Below, one piece after another: positions 1 through 8,364 of a DNA stretch of 60,975 nucleotides. Source of the stretch: Thermoplasmata archaeon (GTDB lineage Archaea; Thermoplasmatota; Thermoplasmata; Thermoplasmatales; GCA-001856825). The stretch is taken from NCBI GenBank assembly GCA_023256615.1, contig JAGDXO010000020.1, forward strand, positions 3,587 to 64,561, written 5' to 3'. The notes below the pieces were generated by a model, which searched no databases, was not told where the DNA came from, and saw only the letters and a list, made by a program, of their open reading frames with translations. Position numbers and translations under genes: made by a program. Position 1 is the stretch's first letter, and each line of letters starts with the position of its first letter.

Positions 1-2
1 TT

Positions 3-251
3 TTCACGGATAGTGCAAAGCTTCTTGAAATTGGCAACTCATGTGAATCATTCGAAATAGATTCTTTCTTCTTCAAAGAAAGAGAGTTTAAAATAGACAC
101 ATCCATTAAAGGATTCATATGTGATTATTCTTCATTGAATTATGTATACGATTGTATCCATGAAAAAGATATTTTGGTTGATCAAATAGTAATTAAAAAT
201 AAAAAAGGAGATTTAATAATTGGATTGATAGAAAACTATCAGCCAATTTAG
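3..251 (+). CDS. Hypothetical protein, C-terminal part (5' end outside window)
   Basis: An open frame enters at the left edge and runs to a TAG stop, giving the last 82 residues of a protein. It ends in a basic stretch followed by a hydrophobic segment (GDLIIGLIENYQPI). I do not recognise the family. It has no visible catalytic motif or membrane segment. Its stop overlaps the stop of the convergent SSB gene by four bases, which fits two real genes meeting tail to tail. Frame openness and normal codon use are the only support. Confidence 0.55.
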   Translation, partial: FTDSAKLLEIGNSCESFEIDSFFFKEREFKIDTSIKGFICDYSSLNYVYDCIHEKDILVDQIVIKNKKGDLIIGLIENYQPI

Positions 252-673
252 TATCTTCTTCTAAAATTTCTGTTTCCGCCGCCAAAGTCCCTTCTTGGCC
301 TTCTTTCTGTTTCTTCTGCCTGATATTCCTTCTCGCTCATATCTAGGGACTCGTTTATTTCTCCCACTTCATTGTCTGATTTCTTTATGCTTCCGTATTT
401 TCCTACATTTAATCTCATGTGGCCCCTAACTAGGCTAACATATCCATTTTCGACAACTATACTGTCTCCAACTTCAACCTGACTCGCCTGTTCATTCCAT
501 AATGACATTGTTACTTTTCCTGTTTCATCGCCGAGAACTGCCTCGGTAACGCTTTTCTGTTCGCCATATCTTGTCTGTATTTGCTTTGGTTCGCCAACAT
601 TCAAAACTTTCGCCAATACGGTTACTCTCTTGGATCCCTGATTGAGATCCTTCACTTTCGTAAATTCGTCCAT
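248..673 (-). CDS. Single-stranded DNA-binding protein, OB fold
   Basis: This 141-residue protein has one OB-fold domain (about residues 5-97) of the archaeal RPA/SSB type, with the typical pattern VTVLAKVLNVGEPK, then AVLGDETGKVTMSLWN, then VGDSIVVENGYV. An acidic linker (about 98-122) leads to a short basic, aromatic and glycine-rich tail (RRPRRDFGGGNRNFRRRY). Proteins of this design coat single-stranded DNA in replication and repair. The tail is arginine-rich, unlike the acidic partner-binding tip of bacterial SSB, so it may bind nucleic acid directly (inference). It is transcribed away from the AdoMet decarboxylase gene. Function is inferred from the fold; RNA binding is possible. Confidence 0.8.
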   Translation of the reverse strand: MDEFTKVKDLNQGSKRVTVLAKVLNVGEPKQIQTRYGEQKSVTEAVLGDETGKVTMSLWNEQASQVEVGDSIVVENGYVSLVRGHMRLNVGKYGSIKKSDNEVGEINESLDMSEKEYQAEETERRPRRDFGGGNRNFRRRY

Positions 674-1047
674 ATTATACCATTCCTTTTGTCTAGAGCT
701 AAAAGCTCAAAATCCATAGCGCATACATGCTATTAATACTTTCTCTATCCTACTCCCAAAAATCACTTTTAAACTTATTTGAATAACCCATAATTTTACT
801 ACTGTAAATTCAAATTATTACAATTTTTTAATTCCAGCTTCATAAATAAATGAAATATAAATATGTAATTTATTAATTATCACCGTGTATTGAAACTTTA
901 ATTATTATATTTAATTGTTACAAATTCATAATTATTAATAAATAAGGAATTTAATTCAATTAATGTTGATTTGCATGTATAATAATTTACTTAAAATTAA
1001 TTAATTTTAAATATTAGTTATATTTATCCATAGATGGTGACGCCTGA
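674..1047. other. Long AT-rich divergent intergenic region
   Basis: This 374-base gap separates the divergent SSB and AdoMet decarboxylase genes and is the longest gene-free stretch before 60 kb. It is very AT-rich with many TAAT runs and stops in all frames. A small inverted repeat, GAGCT-aaa-AGCTC, lies at 696-708 close to the SSB start and could be an operator or chance. A TATA-like stretch near 1007-1027 and a GGTGA at 1036-1040 serve the decarboxylase. I see no RNA gene in it. Confidence 0.6.
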
Positions 1048-1437
1048 ATGTCCATAGGAATTCATATAATTGCAGATTTAAAGGGAGTAGAATCAGGGAA
1101 AATTTCCAATGTAGAGGAAGTTAGGAAGATAATGGAAGGGGCAGTAAAGGCGGGAGATTTGACCAAAATAAGATCCCACTATCATCAATTTACTCCAGAG
1201 GGGGTTAGTGGTATAATACTGATCGCTGAGTCACATTTAAGTTTCCATACATGGCCTGAATATGGACTTGTGACATTAGATATTTTTACCTGTGGTCCTA
1301 CTGAAAAGGCAGAGACCGCATTTGAATATATAATAGATAAGGTTTCCCCGCAAACTGTTGAGTATAAAGAAATAGAGAGGGGAATGGAGTATCCAAGAGG
1401 GTCACAGAAAAAGGAGCTAGAAATCGGGGCAGTATAG
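1048..1437 (+). CDS. speH: S-adenosylmethionine decarboxylase proenzyme (prokaryotic class)
   Basis: This 129-residue proenzyme supplies decarboxylated AdoMet, the aminopropyl donor for spermidine. The self-cleavage site is visible as AESHLSFHTWPE, with Glu61-Ser62 the expected cleavage pair; Ser62 becomes the pyruvoyl group. His67 and Cys82 (in DIFTCG) match the conserved processing and catalytic residues. Length is usual for the short prokaryotic class. The ATG is preceded by GGTGA at a sensible Shine-Dalgarno distance. Agmatinase and aIF5A, which depend on the same pathway, lie 2.7 kb away. In some Crenarchaeota a close paralogue is an arginine decarboxylase, and sequence reading alone cannot fully exclude that activity. 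Confidence 0.9.
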   Translation: MSIGIHIIADLKGVESGKISNVEEVRKIMEGAVKAGDLTKIRSHYHQFTPEGVSGIILIAESHLSFHTWPEYGLVTLDIFTCGPTEKAETAFEYIIDKVSPQTVEYKEIERGMEYPRGSQKKELEIGAV

Positions 1438-1484
1438 ATCTAAACTTAGTTCTAAAATTCCATATTTTTTTGAATATTATTTGT

Positions 1485-1994
1485 TTAAAAGAGATATTCT
1501 AAAAGTGACGTAAGTGGTAGTCCAGATTCCCATTTTAGAATAAATGATCCTGATTTTGTTATTTCCATCTTTGGAATTATTTCTGATAATAATCTATATC
1601 GTCCTCCAAATTCAAAACTGAATGTAAATATTCTCCACGGATCTCCTTTTACACCCTTTAATCTGAAGGCATAAAGAGGCATAATTTTTGTTCTTTTCAA
1701 GATCTCTAAATAAGATTCTGCCTGGATCTGTGACCTTTTTGAGGATGAGGAGAAATTAATAACCTTTTCTTTGGAACTTTTTATTTCCACAGGTAAACTA
1801 ATATCATCTCTTATAACAATTATATCATATCCATGACTACCGGCAGCTCTTACAACTAAAAATGGCCTTTTCAATATTCTTTCCTTCATCACTTCTGAGA
1901 GCCATCCTATAGTCCCTAATTTTTGTTCATCTCCTCCAAATATTCCCTTTAATTCTCTTTCATATATACTTCCGTTTTTGCTCAAGATCATCAA
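1485..1994 (-). CDS. hjc: Holliday junction resolvase Hjc
   Basis: This 169-residue protein is an archaeal Holliday junction resolvase, which cuts four-way DNA junctions made in recombination and fork restart. The N-terminal GSIYEREL gives the conserved Glu12, VVRAAGSHGYDIIV gives Asp57, and PVEIKSSK gives Glu70 and Lys72, together the restriction-endonuclease-like active site. It is about 30-40 residues longer than many Hjc proteins, with extra residues between the first helix and VVRAAGS. It starts two bases after the RfcS stop, so the two are probably translated from one mRNA. The call is firm; partner specificity is not visible. Confidence 0.9.
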   Translation of the reverse strand: MMILSKNGSIYERELKGIFGGDEQKLGTIGWLSEVMKERILKRPFLVVRAAGSHGYDIIVIRDDISLPVEIKSSKEKVINFSSSSKRSQIQAESYLEILKRTKIMPLYAFRLKGVKGDPWRIFTFSFEFGGRYRLLSEIIPKMEITKSGSFILKWESGLPLTSLLEYLF

Positions 1995-1996
1995 AC

Positions 1997-2950
1997 CTAC
2001 TTAATTGATTTCCCATAAAGATATCCTAAAAAACTCTCTAACTGAATTAGCTCCCTGGCGCCCTCTGAGATTCTAAAATCTATTTCGCCCAGATAATAAA
2101 GAATGTCGGCCTTCAAATCCTCTGCTATAGTCAAATCATATAAACTTCTATGAAATTGCTCAACTATGTCCTGTCCTGATATACCCTGCTTTATTACAGC
2201 GTCCTCCAGTAATGCCTTTGCTTTTGATATGTCACCCTTCAATGCAAAATTCATAACCTGAAGGGCCCATTCCTTATGAACTGTACCAGCAGCCTCATAA
2301 ATTGAGTTTACCGTTATTCTTTCTGAATAAGTTGCTGCAACCTGAAGAATATTTATAGCTTTTCTCATATCACCATAAGCCATTTCAGCTATAACCTCGA
2401 GTGATGTTTTTTCGTATTCCTTCCCTTCTTTTTTCAATATATTTTCTAATGCGTGAACCATATCCTCTCCACTTATTCCTTTAAATCTGAATATCGCAGT
2501 CCTGGATTGAATAGGTTCTATTATTTTTGATGAATAGTTACATGAAATAATAAATCGCGTAGTTTTTGTAAAATTTTCCATGGTTCTTCTTAATGCTGCC
2601 TGAGCTTCATCTGTCATATAATCAGCTTCATCAAGAAATAGTATCTTGAAACCAAGGGGATTTGATGGCATGATCCTGGAGTATTCCTTAATTGTCTCTC
2701 TAACCATCTTGATGCCTCTATCATCTGATGCATTGAGCTCAAGGAAGTTTTCTTTCCATGATTCTCCAAATAGTTCCCTAGCAAGGGCCATCGCCGTAGT
2801 TGTCTTTCCTGTCCCTGGAGGCCCAGAAAAAAGTAAATGTGGTATATTTTTTTGAGATATGTAGCTCTTCAATCTTCCTACAACTACCTGCTGTCCTATT
2901 ATTTCGTCTAGTTTTTTTGGCCTGTATTTTTCAATCCATAAATCTTCCAT
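1997..2950 (-). CDS. rfcS: Replication factor C small subunit
   Basis: This is the 317-residue AAA+ small subunit of the clamp loader that opens the PCNA ring and loads it at primer ends. Walker A is GPPGTGKT (43-50), Walker B is LFLDEAD (104-110), sensor 1 lies in IISCNYS (134-140), and the RFC-type arginine finger is in QSRTAIFRF (148-156). A C-terminal helical collar follows. Length is normal. It is the first gene of a pair with hjc, and the short AT-rich gap to the divergent L10e gene probably carries both promoters. No large subunit gene is in the window. Confidence 0.95.
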   Translation of the reverse strand: MEDLWIEKYRPKKLDEIIGQQVVVGRLKSYISQKNIPHLLFSGPPGTGKTTTAMALARELFGESWKENFLELNASDDRGIKMVRETIKEYSRIMPSNPLGFKILFLDEADYMTDEAQAALRRTMENFTKTTRFIISCNYSSKIIEPIQSRTAIFRFKGISGEDMVHALENILKKEGKEYEKTSLEVIAEMAYGDMRKAINILQVAATYSERITVNSIYEAAGTVHKEWALQVMNFALKGDISKAKALLEDAVIKQGISGQDIVEQFHRSLYDLTIAEDLKADILYYLGEIDFRISEGARELIQLESFLGYLYGKSIK

Positions 2951-3059
2951 CTGATCCAGACAATCATAATTTACGGATAAATAATCTTTTCATTTTTTGG
3001 TAAATGAAATTTGATAAGTGTTTTATATTTCGAATTGTTGTCAGTAAAAGGTAATTTCC

Positions 3060-3575
3060 ATGGTAAGAAAACCGGCCAGAATGTACAGAAGACTTGAAGG
3101 ACCTGCTTACACAAAGAGGGAATATATGGGAGGAGTTCCATCGCCCAGGATTCAGCAGTTCGTAAGCGGTAATGTTAATGGCAATTATGACGTAGAACTT
3201 AGGTTAGTAGCTGAAGAGAGTTGCCAGATTAGACACACTGCACTTGAAGCTGCAAGAATTACCTCTAACAGACAGCTAATCAAGGATTTCGGGGAAAATG
3301 GATTCTTTATGAGAATAAGACCATATCCTCATCACGTAATAAGGGAGCATAAAATGGCTACAGGAGCAGGAGCTGATCGTATATCAAGTGGTATGAGTAT
3401 GGCCTTTGGAAGACCAGTAGGAACTGCTGCAAGGGTTAAGATGGGCTCAGTAGTTATGATAATAAGAGTACCCAAATCTGGAGAGATGAAAGCTAAAGAG
3501 GCGCTTAGAAAGGCATCTCACAAAATTCCTACACCTTCGAGAATTGATACCATTTATATCAATCCTCCTTCTTAA
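3060..3575 (+). CDS. rpl10e: 50S ribosomal protein L10e (uL16)
   Basis: This 171-residue protein is the archaeal/eukaryotic L10e (uL16) of the large ribosomal subunit, near the central protuberance and tRNA-binding corridor. It begins MVRKPARMYRR and contains the family blocks GENGFFMRIRPYPHHVIREHK and GADRISSGMSMAFGRPVGTAARV. A TATA-like TTTTATATTT at 3021-3030 sits 30-39 bases before the ATG, so the leader is very short. The stop overlaps the convergent DUF835 gene by 17 bases. Length and motifs are ordinary. Confidence 0.96.
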   Translation: MVRKPARMYRRLEGPAYTKREYMGGVPSPRIQQFVSGNVNGNYDVELRLVAEESCQIRHTALEAARITSNRQLIKDFGENGFFMRIRPYPHHVIREHKMATGAGADRISSGMSMAFGRPVGTAARVKMGSVVMIIRVPKSGEMKAKEALRKASHKIPTPSRIDTIYINPPS

Positions 3576-4161
3576 AATTAATAATATTTTTTATTTCCTT
3601 CTCCAAGAAAGATATTGCTGTTTTGTCCAGTGAATCCCTATTTAGGGATATCAGGATTATACCCTTGGTTTTTAATATTCTGTCTTTAATCAGTGATATA
3701 AATTTCAACACGTTTGATTGGTTAGAATTCATCGAAATAAAATAATCAACACAATCCATATACATAACACTTTTTTCCTTAATGTTATTTAAAACAAATT
3801 CCTGTAGACGGCTGAGTTCTCCGGGATTAAAGGCACCATTAATTTCGTCAAAAGATATTAACGCATATTTAACATTTTTTAAATCCTTTATGTTATTTTG
3901 TATCTCCCTAGTTATTATTATAAGTGGATTTCCTTCTACTGCTACCTTTGATGCAATCTTCATACCTATCTCGTTACTCCTTTCATATATTAGGTATGAT
4001 TTCCCATAATCAAGCTTTAAGAGGTTATCGTTTTGCTCTGGATTTAGCTCTTTTTTAATCTGATTAATGAAGTCATCCTTATCACAATATTTCCTTGCTA
4101 AAATTAGTGCATAATTAAGGCCATCCCTGTAACCTTCCTTATAGGACCTATCTGGTGACAT
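3559..4161 (-). CDS. DUF835 family protein
   Basis: This 200-residue protein has features I associate with DUF835: GKSYLIYERSNEIGMKI, then an alpha/beta core with PLIIITREI, and a later block MYMDCVDYFISMNSNQ followed by LKFISLIKDRI. The core resembles a RecA/KaiC-like fold without an obvious Walker A motif, so it may have a binding or signalling role rather than ATPase activity. The first 35 residues are charged. It overlaps the agmatinase gene upstream by 14 bases, suggesting coexpression with agmatinase and aIF5A. The biological role of DUF835 is not established. Confidence 0.65.
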   Translation of the reverse strand: MSPDRSYKEGYRDGLNYALILARKYCDKDDFINQIKKELNPEQNDNLLKLDYGKSYLIYERSNEIGMKIASKVAVEGNPLIIITREIQNNIKDLKNVKYALISFDEINGAFNPGELSRLQEFVLNNIKEKSVMYMDCVDYFISMNSNQSNVLKFISLIKDRILKTKGIILISLNRDSLDKTAISFLEKEIKNIINFKKED

Positions 4162-4996
4162 TCATTCCACTTTCTATGGATGCTATAACTTCTTGAATAA
4201 TCCTTGCAGCTAGCATTGTTGTATTACCATTATCGTAAATGGGAGATATTTCAACGATATCGAGGCCCACTATTCTTTTCCTTATTATTTTCATTATGTC
4301 AAGAACTATATATGGATCTATTCCAAATGGTTCCGGAGTTCCAACACCGGGAGCAAATGATGGATCAAATCCATCAAAATCTATAGAGAAATAAATTGGT
4401 CCATCAGCAAAATTCTTTATTTTTTCTAGTGCCCCATCATAATTATTTCTTACTTCATAACTTGAGATATAATCCTGTGTTCCTTCTTCCTTTTCTTCTG
4501 GGGATACTGATCTGATACCTATTGACAATATGTTTTCCTTCCCAATTATTTCACTCACTCTTCGTGCAACTGAAGCGTGGGAATATTTCTCCCCCATATA
4601 TGAATCACGGAAATCAGTATGTGCATCGATAAAAATGACCTTGCTCTTGATTTTCCTTAAAGCACCTGTTGATATACTGTGCTCCCCTCCTATCATAATT
4701 GGGAATTTTTTATCTGTTGTAATCTGATCTACTATCCCATACACTTCATCCAGCATTCCTTGTGGATCGTGGTAATCTGATATATCTCCTAAATCAAATA
4801 TTCCTGCATCCTTCACGTTATAATCGTGAAATAGAGAATAGCTTTCTATATTGTACGAACTTTCTCTGATCCGGTTAGGAGCCAATTTTTCTCCCGGTCT
4901 AAATGATACAGTAGCATCAAAAGGTACCCCAAAAAGTACGTATTTTGAGGAGTCATAGTCCTCGGAGGAATCACAGAACTTCAAGTTTGAAGGCAT
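4148..4996 (-). CDS. speB: Agmatinase (ureohydrolase family)
   Basis: This 282-residue enzyme is predicted to hydrolyse agmatine to putrescine and urea using two Mn2+ ions. Metal-binding motifs are clear: GGEHS (103-107), DAHTD (124-128) and SIDFDGFDP (204-212), followed by APGVGTPEP, typical of agmatinase rather than arginase. Its ATG follows immediately after the aIF5A stop (no gap), so the two are one transcription unit. This places putrescine supply beside the protein whose hypusine modification needs spermidine. Formiminoglutamase is a less likely alternative. Confidence 0.9.
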   Translation of the reverse strand: MPSNLKFCDSSEDYDSSKYVLFGVPFDATVSFRPGEKLAPNRIRESSYNIESYSLFHDYNVKDAGIFDLGDISDYHDPQGMLDEVYGIVDQITTDKKFPIMIGGEHSISTGALRKIKSKVIFIDAHTDFRDSYMGEKYSHASVARRVSEIIGKENILSIGIRSVSPEEKEEGTQDYISSYEVRNNYDGALEKIKNFADGPIYFSIDFDGFDPSFAPGVGTPEPFGIDPYIVLDIMKIIRKRIVGLDIVEISPIYDNGNTTMLAARIIQEVIASIESGMNVTR

Positions 4997-5383
4997 TTAT
5001 ACCCTCATTAACTTCCTCTTTCCCATAGATTCCCAATATTCTACTTCTGTCCCGCTCTTTATTTTATCCCTGAACTCCTCAGGTATTTCAAGATTGAATT
5101 GCTCGTATGTTTCCATATCCATGAATAGACCTTCATTCTGAGATATACTAAGAACCTGAGCTGTCTTCTTTTCTATTATTGGAACCTTGACCTTATGTTT
5201 TGTAGGATAAACAACGCTTCTTTTCTGACCATCAAATACACCTATTGCTACTATTCTGGCTTTAGCTTCACCATGCTTCCCTGGTTTGGATGTTGTAATT
5301 TCGACTATTTTGCACGGCTCCTCATCTATCAGTATATATTTATTCTCTTTTAATTCTCTAACTTCTTGATCTTGCCATGTCAT
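4997..5383 (-). CDS. eif5a: Translation initiation factor aIF5A
   Basis: This 128-residue factor binds the ribosome and rescues stalled peptide-bond formation, the archaeal counterpart of eIF5A. The N-terminal SH3-like barrel carries the loop [12 protein letters not shown], where Lys36 is the expected site of deoxyhypusine/hypusine modification made from spermidine. The C-terminal half is the OB-fold domain. Length is normal. The gene is followed without a gap by agmatinase, a link that makes metabolic sense. A short gap separates it from the osmC-like gene. Confidence 0.95.
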   Translation of the reverse strand: MTWQDQEVRELKENKYILIDEEPCKIVEITTSKPGKHGEAKARIVAIGVFDGQKRSVVYPTKHKVKVPIIEKKTAQVLSISQNEGLFMDMETYEQFNLEIPEEFRDKIKSGTEVEYWESMGKRKLMRV

Positions 5384-5414
5384 GATTTCTCCTAGGTAAA
5401 ATTTAGTGGTTTAT

Positions 5415-5834
5415 TTAACTTTGTTGCTTAATGACCTTTCTTATATCAAACTTTACTCCTGCCCTTTTGAGAGTTATAGAAATATTGCAGTATTTTTCCT
5501 GGGACAGATCTATGGCCTTTTGGAAGTTATCGGGATTTACATCGCCGTATACCACATATTCAAGTGTTATATCCGTTATTACCTTTGGATGTTCTGTTGC
5601 CCTTATACCTATTGCGTTAACTTCAAAACCTTTTACTGGTTCTTTCATTTTCTGGAGAATAGAGATTACATCCATTCCGGTGCAACCACAGAGTGCTTGA
5701 AGTAATAATTCAGTAGGCGCAGGCCCTATGGAATTCTTTTCAGATGTACTCGAATCCATAACAATTGCATGGCCTGACCCTGATTTAGAGATAAAAGTCA
5801 GTCCTTCAACCCATTTTAAGTTGGCTTCCATCAT
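5415..5834 (-). CDS. OsmC family protein
   Basis: This 139-residue protein belongs to the OsmC/Ohr superfamily of thiol-dependent (hydro)peroxide-detoxifying proteins. The two family cysteine regions are visible: ALCGCTGMDV (Cys49 and Cys51) and EKYCNIS (Cys116). The arrangement CTGMDV with YCNIS matches the OsmC/YhfA-like branch better than Ohr. The start could be Met1 or Met2; the difference is one residue. It precedes aIF5A on the same strand by about 30 bases but has no obvious functional link to it. Peroxidase activity is inferred. Confidence 0.85.
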   Translation of the reverse strand: MMEANLKWVEGLTFISKSGSGHAIVMDSSTSEKNSIGPAPTELLLQALCGCTGMDVISILQKMKEPVKGFEVNAIGIRATEHPKVITDITLEYVVYGDVNPDNFQKAIDLSQEKYCNISITLKRAGVKFDIRKVIKQQS

Positions 5835-5910
5835 TCCAGATAAATTTTAGGTATTTAGTAATTTTTTTTAATAACAGTAATAGTTAATATTTAAATTTCA
5901 ATGACCCCGC

Positions 5911-7374
5911 GTGAGTTTGATAGATTTACTGATATACTTAATAATCGCTTGGATTATTGTATATTACATATTAATCAAGAAGGTCAAAAAATATTTCGCA
6001 CCTTATGGTCCTGCCTTACTGATTAAGACGCAAGCAGGTGTAAAAACAATTGATAAGGTCTCTAGAACAAAGTTCTGGGATTATTTTGTTACTTTTTTCT
6101 ATTATGCAATGCCTATATTTGGAATACTGACAGTAGTTCTATTAATCTGGGAGGCTTTTCTCATATTATCAATTCCCAAGAGTGCTGCCCCGCCACTTTC
6201 ATATGCACTTGCCCTACCTGGTATAAACCCCGTGATACCTGTAGGTTTCGGAATAGTGGGACTGATAATTGCAGTGGCTTTACATGAGGCCGCACATGGT
6301 ATTGCAGCAAGGAGATTCAATATACCAGTTAGAAGCACTGGTTTACTGTGGTTCATTATTCCTGTAGGAGCATTTGTAGAACCCGATGAAAATGTTATGA
6401 AAGAAAGAGATTCTAAAACAAGGGGGAAAATATTTGCCGCTGGCCCTGGAATGAATGTTACTCTAGCTGTCATTTTTCTTATCCTTGCAATAGTGCTCGC
6501 ATACTCATTTACACCGGTATCGGGTGCTCCTGTTCAGTCTTCTCTTTCCCCCTCAATACTCCCAGGAGATATTATAGAAAAGGTAGGTAACATAAATATT
6601 GTGAATGTAAGTACTTTCTCATTACTTTCATTTACTCCTGGAACAAATGTTTCTGTGCTTCTAAACAGAGATGGTAACCTTATAAAGGAGAATGTTACAT
6701 ATGGTGTATACATTACAGGTGTTGTAGCTGGTTATCCTGCCCAGCAGGCTGGAATTAAGACGGGAAGTATTATTTTGAGCGTAAATGGAAAAGAAATAAC
6801 CAATATCACAAATTTTGAGAATATTCTTTCAGGATACCAGGCAGGACAAACAATTTTTGTTAAAACATTTTATAAAAATTCTATATATTCTTATAATGTT
6901 ACTCTGGCTTCCAAATATTCTTATTTGATATCAGCGGGTGATAGTTCACCGGGAATTTCAAAAAGTTACCCTTTCATGGGAATCGATGTTTCTATTATGG
7001 GATTGTCTCTATTCGATCAGTATTCTTATATCAGCTTATTGAGAAATCCATTTTCTTCTGGCCTGCTTGGCTTTTTCGTCTATCTGGGACTGCCTTTCCA
7101 CTATGAGCTCCCCCTGCCTGCCGTATTACAGAGTTCATTCAATGCCAATATAATAGTCTTAAATATGGAGTATCTATTTTACTGGTTATTCTGGCTCAAT
7201 TTCGCTCTTGGACTTACCAACATACTTCCATTGGTTCCTCTTGATGGAGGATATGTATTATTAAACATGCCCTCCCTTCAGAAAAACCAAAAATTGAGGA
7301 ATGCAATAGTTGCAGTAATAGGCCTCTCCGTATTATTCCTTATATTATGGCAATTAATTATTCCTCGAATTTAA
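5911..7374 (+). CDS. Site-2-protease-like M50 metallopeptidase with PDZ domain
   Basis: This 487-residue intramembrane zinc protease has an N-terminal membrane segment, the zinc-binding HEAAH (125-129) in a hydrophobic helix, a central PDZ region (about 205-310, with GVVAGYPAQQAGIKTGSIILSV broken only by loops), and a C-terminal membrane region with NILPLVPLDGG, where Asp445 is the third zinc ligand. Such proteases cut membrane-bound substrates, often anti-regulators. The GTG at 5911 is chosen because an upstream ATG is in another frame. The tail overlaps the convergent cysteine-rich gene by 17 bases. The substrate is unknown. Confidence 0.9.
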   Translation: MSLIDLLIYLIIAWIIVYYILIKKVKKYFAPYGPALLIKTQAGVKTIDKVSRTKFWDYFVTFFYYAMPIFGILTVVLLIWEAFLILSIPKSAAPPLSYALALPGINPVIPVGFGIVGLIIAVALHEAAHGIAARRFNIPVRSTGLLWFIIPVGAFVEPDENVMKERDSKTRGKIFAAGPGMNVTLAVIFLILAIVLAYSFTPVSGAPVQSSLSPSILPGDIIEKVGNINIVNVSTFSLLSFTPGTNVSVLLNRDGNLIKENVTYGVYITGVVAGYPAQQAGIKTGSIILSVNGKEITNITNFENILSGYQAGQTIFVKTFYKNSIYSYNVTLASKYSYLISAGDSSPGISKSYPFMGIDVSIMGLSLFDQYSYISLLRNPFSSGLLGFFVYLGLPFHYELPLPAVLQSSFNANIIVLNMEYLFYWLFWLNFALGLTNILPLVPLDGGYVLLNMPSLQKNQKLRNAIVAVIGLSVLFLILWQLIIPRI

Positions 7375-7582
7375 TCAGTGTCTGTTGAAGGGTATCCCCA
7401 TCACCCTTATTTATTTTCAGATCAAAATAGTTTATTGGTAATTTCTCGCTATTAGCGTATGAAATGCTTTCTTTCTTGAAGGATATAAAGTTAGGACAGA
7501 GATTGCATTCGGAAGGATCATTCCTCAAAAAGTAGCATTTTCCTTTATCGTAATAAAAGCAAAATCTGCCAACAGATTCCAT
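7358..7582 (-). CDS. Small four-cysteine protein, unknown function
   Basis: This 74-residue protein has four cysteines in its first 30 residues (Cys8, Cys16, Cys26, Cys29), spaced like a zinc or iron-sulfur binding site, followed by a polar C-terminal half without cysteines. I do not recognise the family. It lies 29 bases downstream of the membrane-protein gene on the same strand and ends inside the protease gene. Metal binding is inference from cysteine spacing only. Confidence 0.6.
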   Translation of the reverse strand: MESVGRFCFYYDKGKCYFLRNDPSECNLCPNFISFKKESISYANSEKLPINYFDLKINKGDGDTLQQTLIKFEE

Positions 7583-7611
7583 GTTCAGATATTAGGTCTA
7601 TGGATTTATTT

Positions 7612-8352
7612 CTATCCTATAAGCCTGCTATTTCTTGATATTAAAGAGTTGGTAATTACGATTATTATTATACCTACTATTGATGTTAGCATAGTTATAA
7701 TTAAAGGGACATACGAGTTTTCATAAAATAGGTATATGTTCACAGACCCCGATTCAACCACTAACTCATAATATCCATCTGGAAGTGATTGATTCAATAC
7801 AATATTACCATTTACGTCAATCTGATTTATTGGGACAGAACTCCCATTCTGATATATAATTACATTTCCTCCGCCATTAAATCCTATACTTTTGATTGTT
7901 CTGGCCGCAAAATCATAGCTATTTGCAAAATAGATCACATCTCCCTGATGTAATGATCTTTCTGAGACGTTCGTAGAATTGAATGGCAGAAATGTTATAA
8001 CTGATATTACCAGTATAATTATAAAAATAATAATGAAATTTTTCGACCTTTTCCTGGCCCTTACAAAAATCCTTTTTTTAATTCCTATATAATTAGATTC
8101 TCTGGCTTCCTTTAAATCTATTATTTGGAATACCGAATAATAAAGTATAAACCATAATGTTATGGAAAAAATCACAAGCGATAGAGGGAAAAAATTACTA
8201 TTAAATGATAATCCCTCTGAGATTATTAAAAAAATTATAAATGCGATTTCAAGCACTAACCCAACCAATACTGTTATAAAGCCTGCAGATCTTATTTTAA
8301 GGCGTTGATTTATTTTCTGTATTAATTCAAGGTCTATCTCCAGAGAACCCAT
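7612..8352 (-). CDS. Membrane protein with a surface-exposed beta domain, unknown
   Basis: This 246-residue protein has hydrophobic segments at about 22-45, 55-77, 106-125 and 215-238. Between the third and fourth lies a stretch of about 90 residues rich in Asn, Ser and Gly with several N-glycosylation sequons (NST, NGS, NQS), which looks like an extracytoplasmic beta domain. A basic run between the second and third segments suggests a cytoplasmic loop. It follows purB on the same strand by 12 bases. No family is recognised. Confidence 0.65.
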   Translation of the reverse strand: MGSLEIDLELIQKINQRLKIRSAGFITVLVGLVLEIAFIIFLIISEGLSFNSNFFPLSLVIFSITLWFILYYSVFQIIDLKEARESNYIGIKKRIFVRARKRSKNFIIIFIIILVISVITFLPFNSTNVSERSLHQGDVIYFANSYDFAARTIKSIGFNGGGNVIIYQNGSSVPINQIDVNGNIVLNQSLPDGYYELVVESGSVNIYLFYENSYVPLIITMLTSIVGIIIIVITNSLISRNSRLIG

Positions 8353-8364
8353 CTGAATGTATAA

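Noticed and set aside
696-708. GAGCT-aaa-AGCTC inverted repeat before the SSB gene as an operator
   Set aside because: Only five-base arms and no second copy noticed; chance occurrence is likely in this AT-rich gap.
5406-5705. Plus-strand 99-codon frame over the OsmC gene
   Set aside because: Cysteine- and tyrosine-rich antisense shadow of a conserved gene; no start signals.
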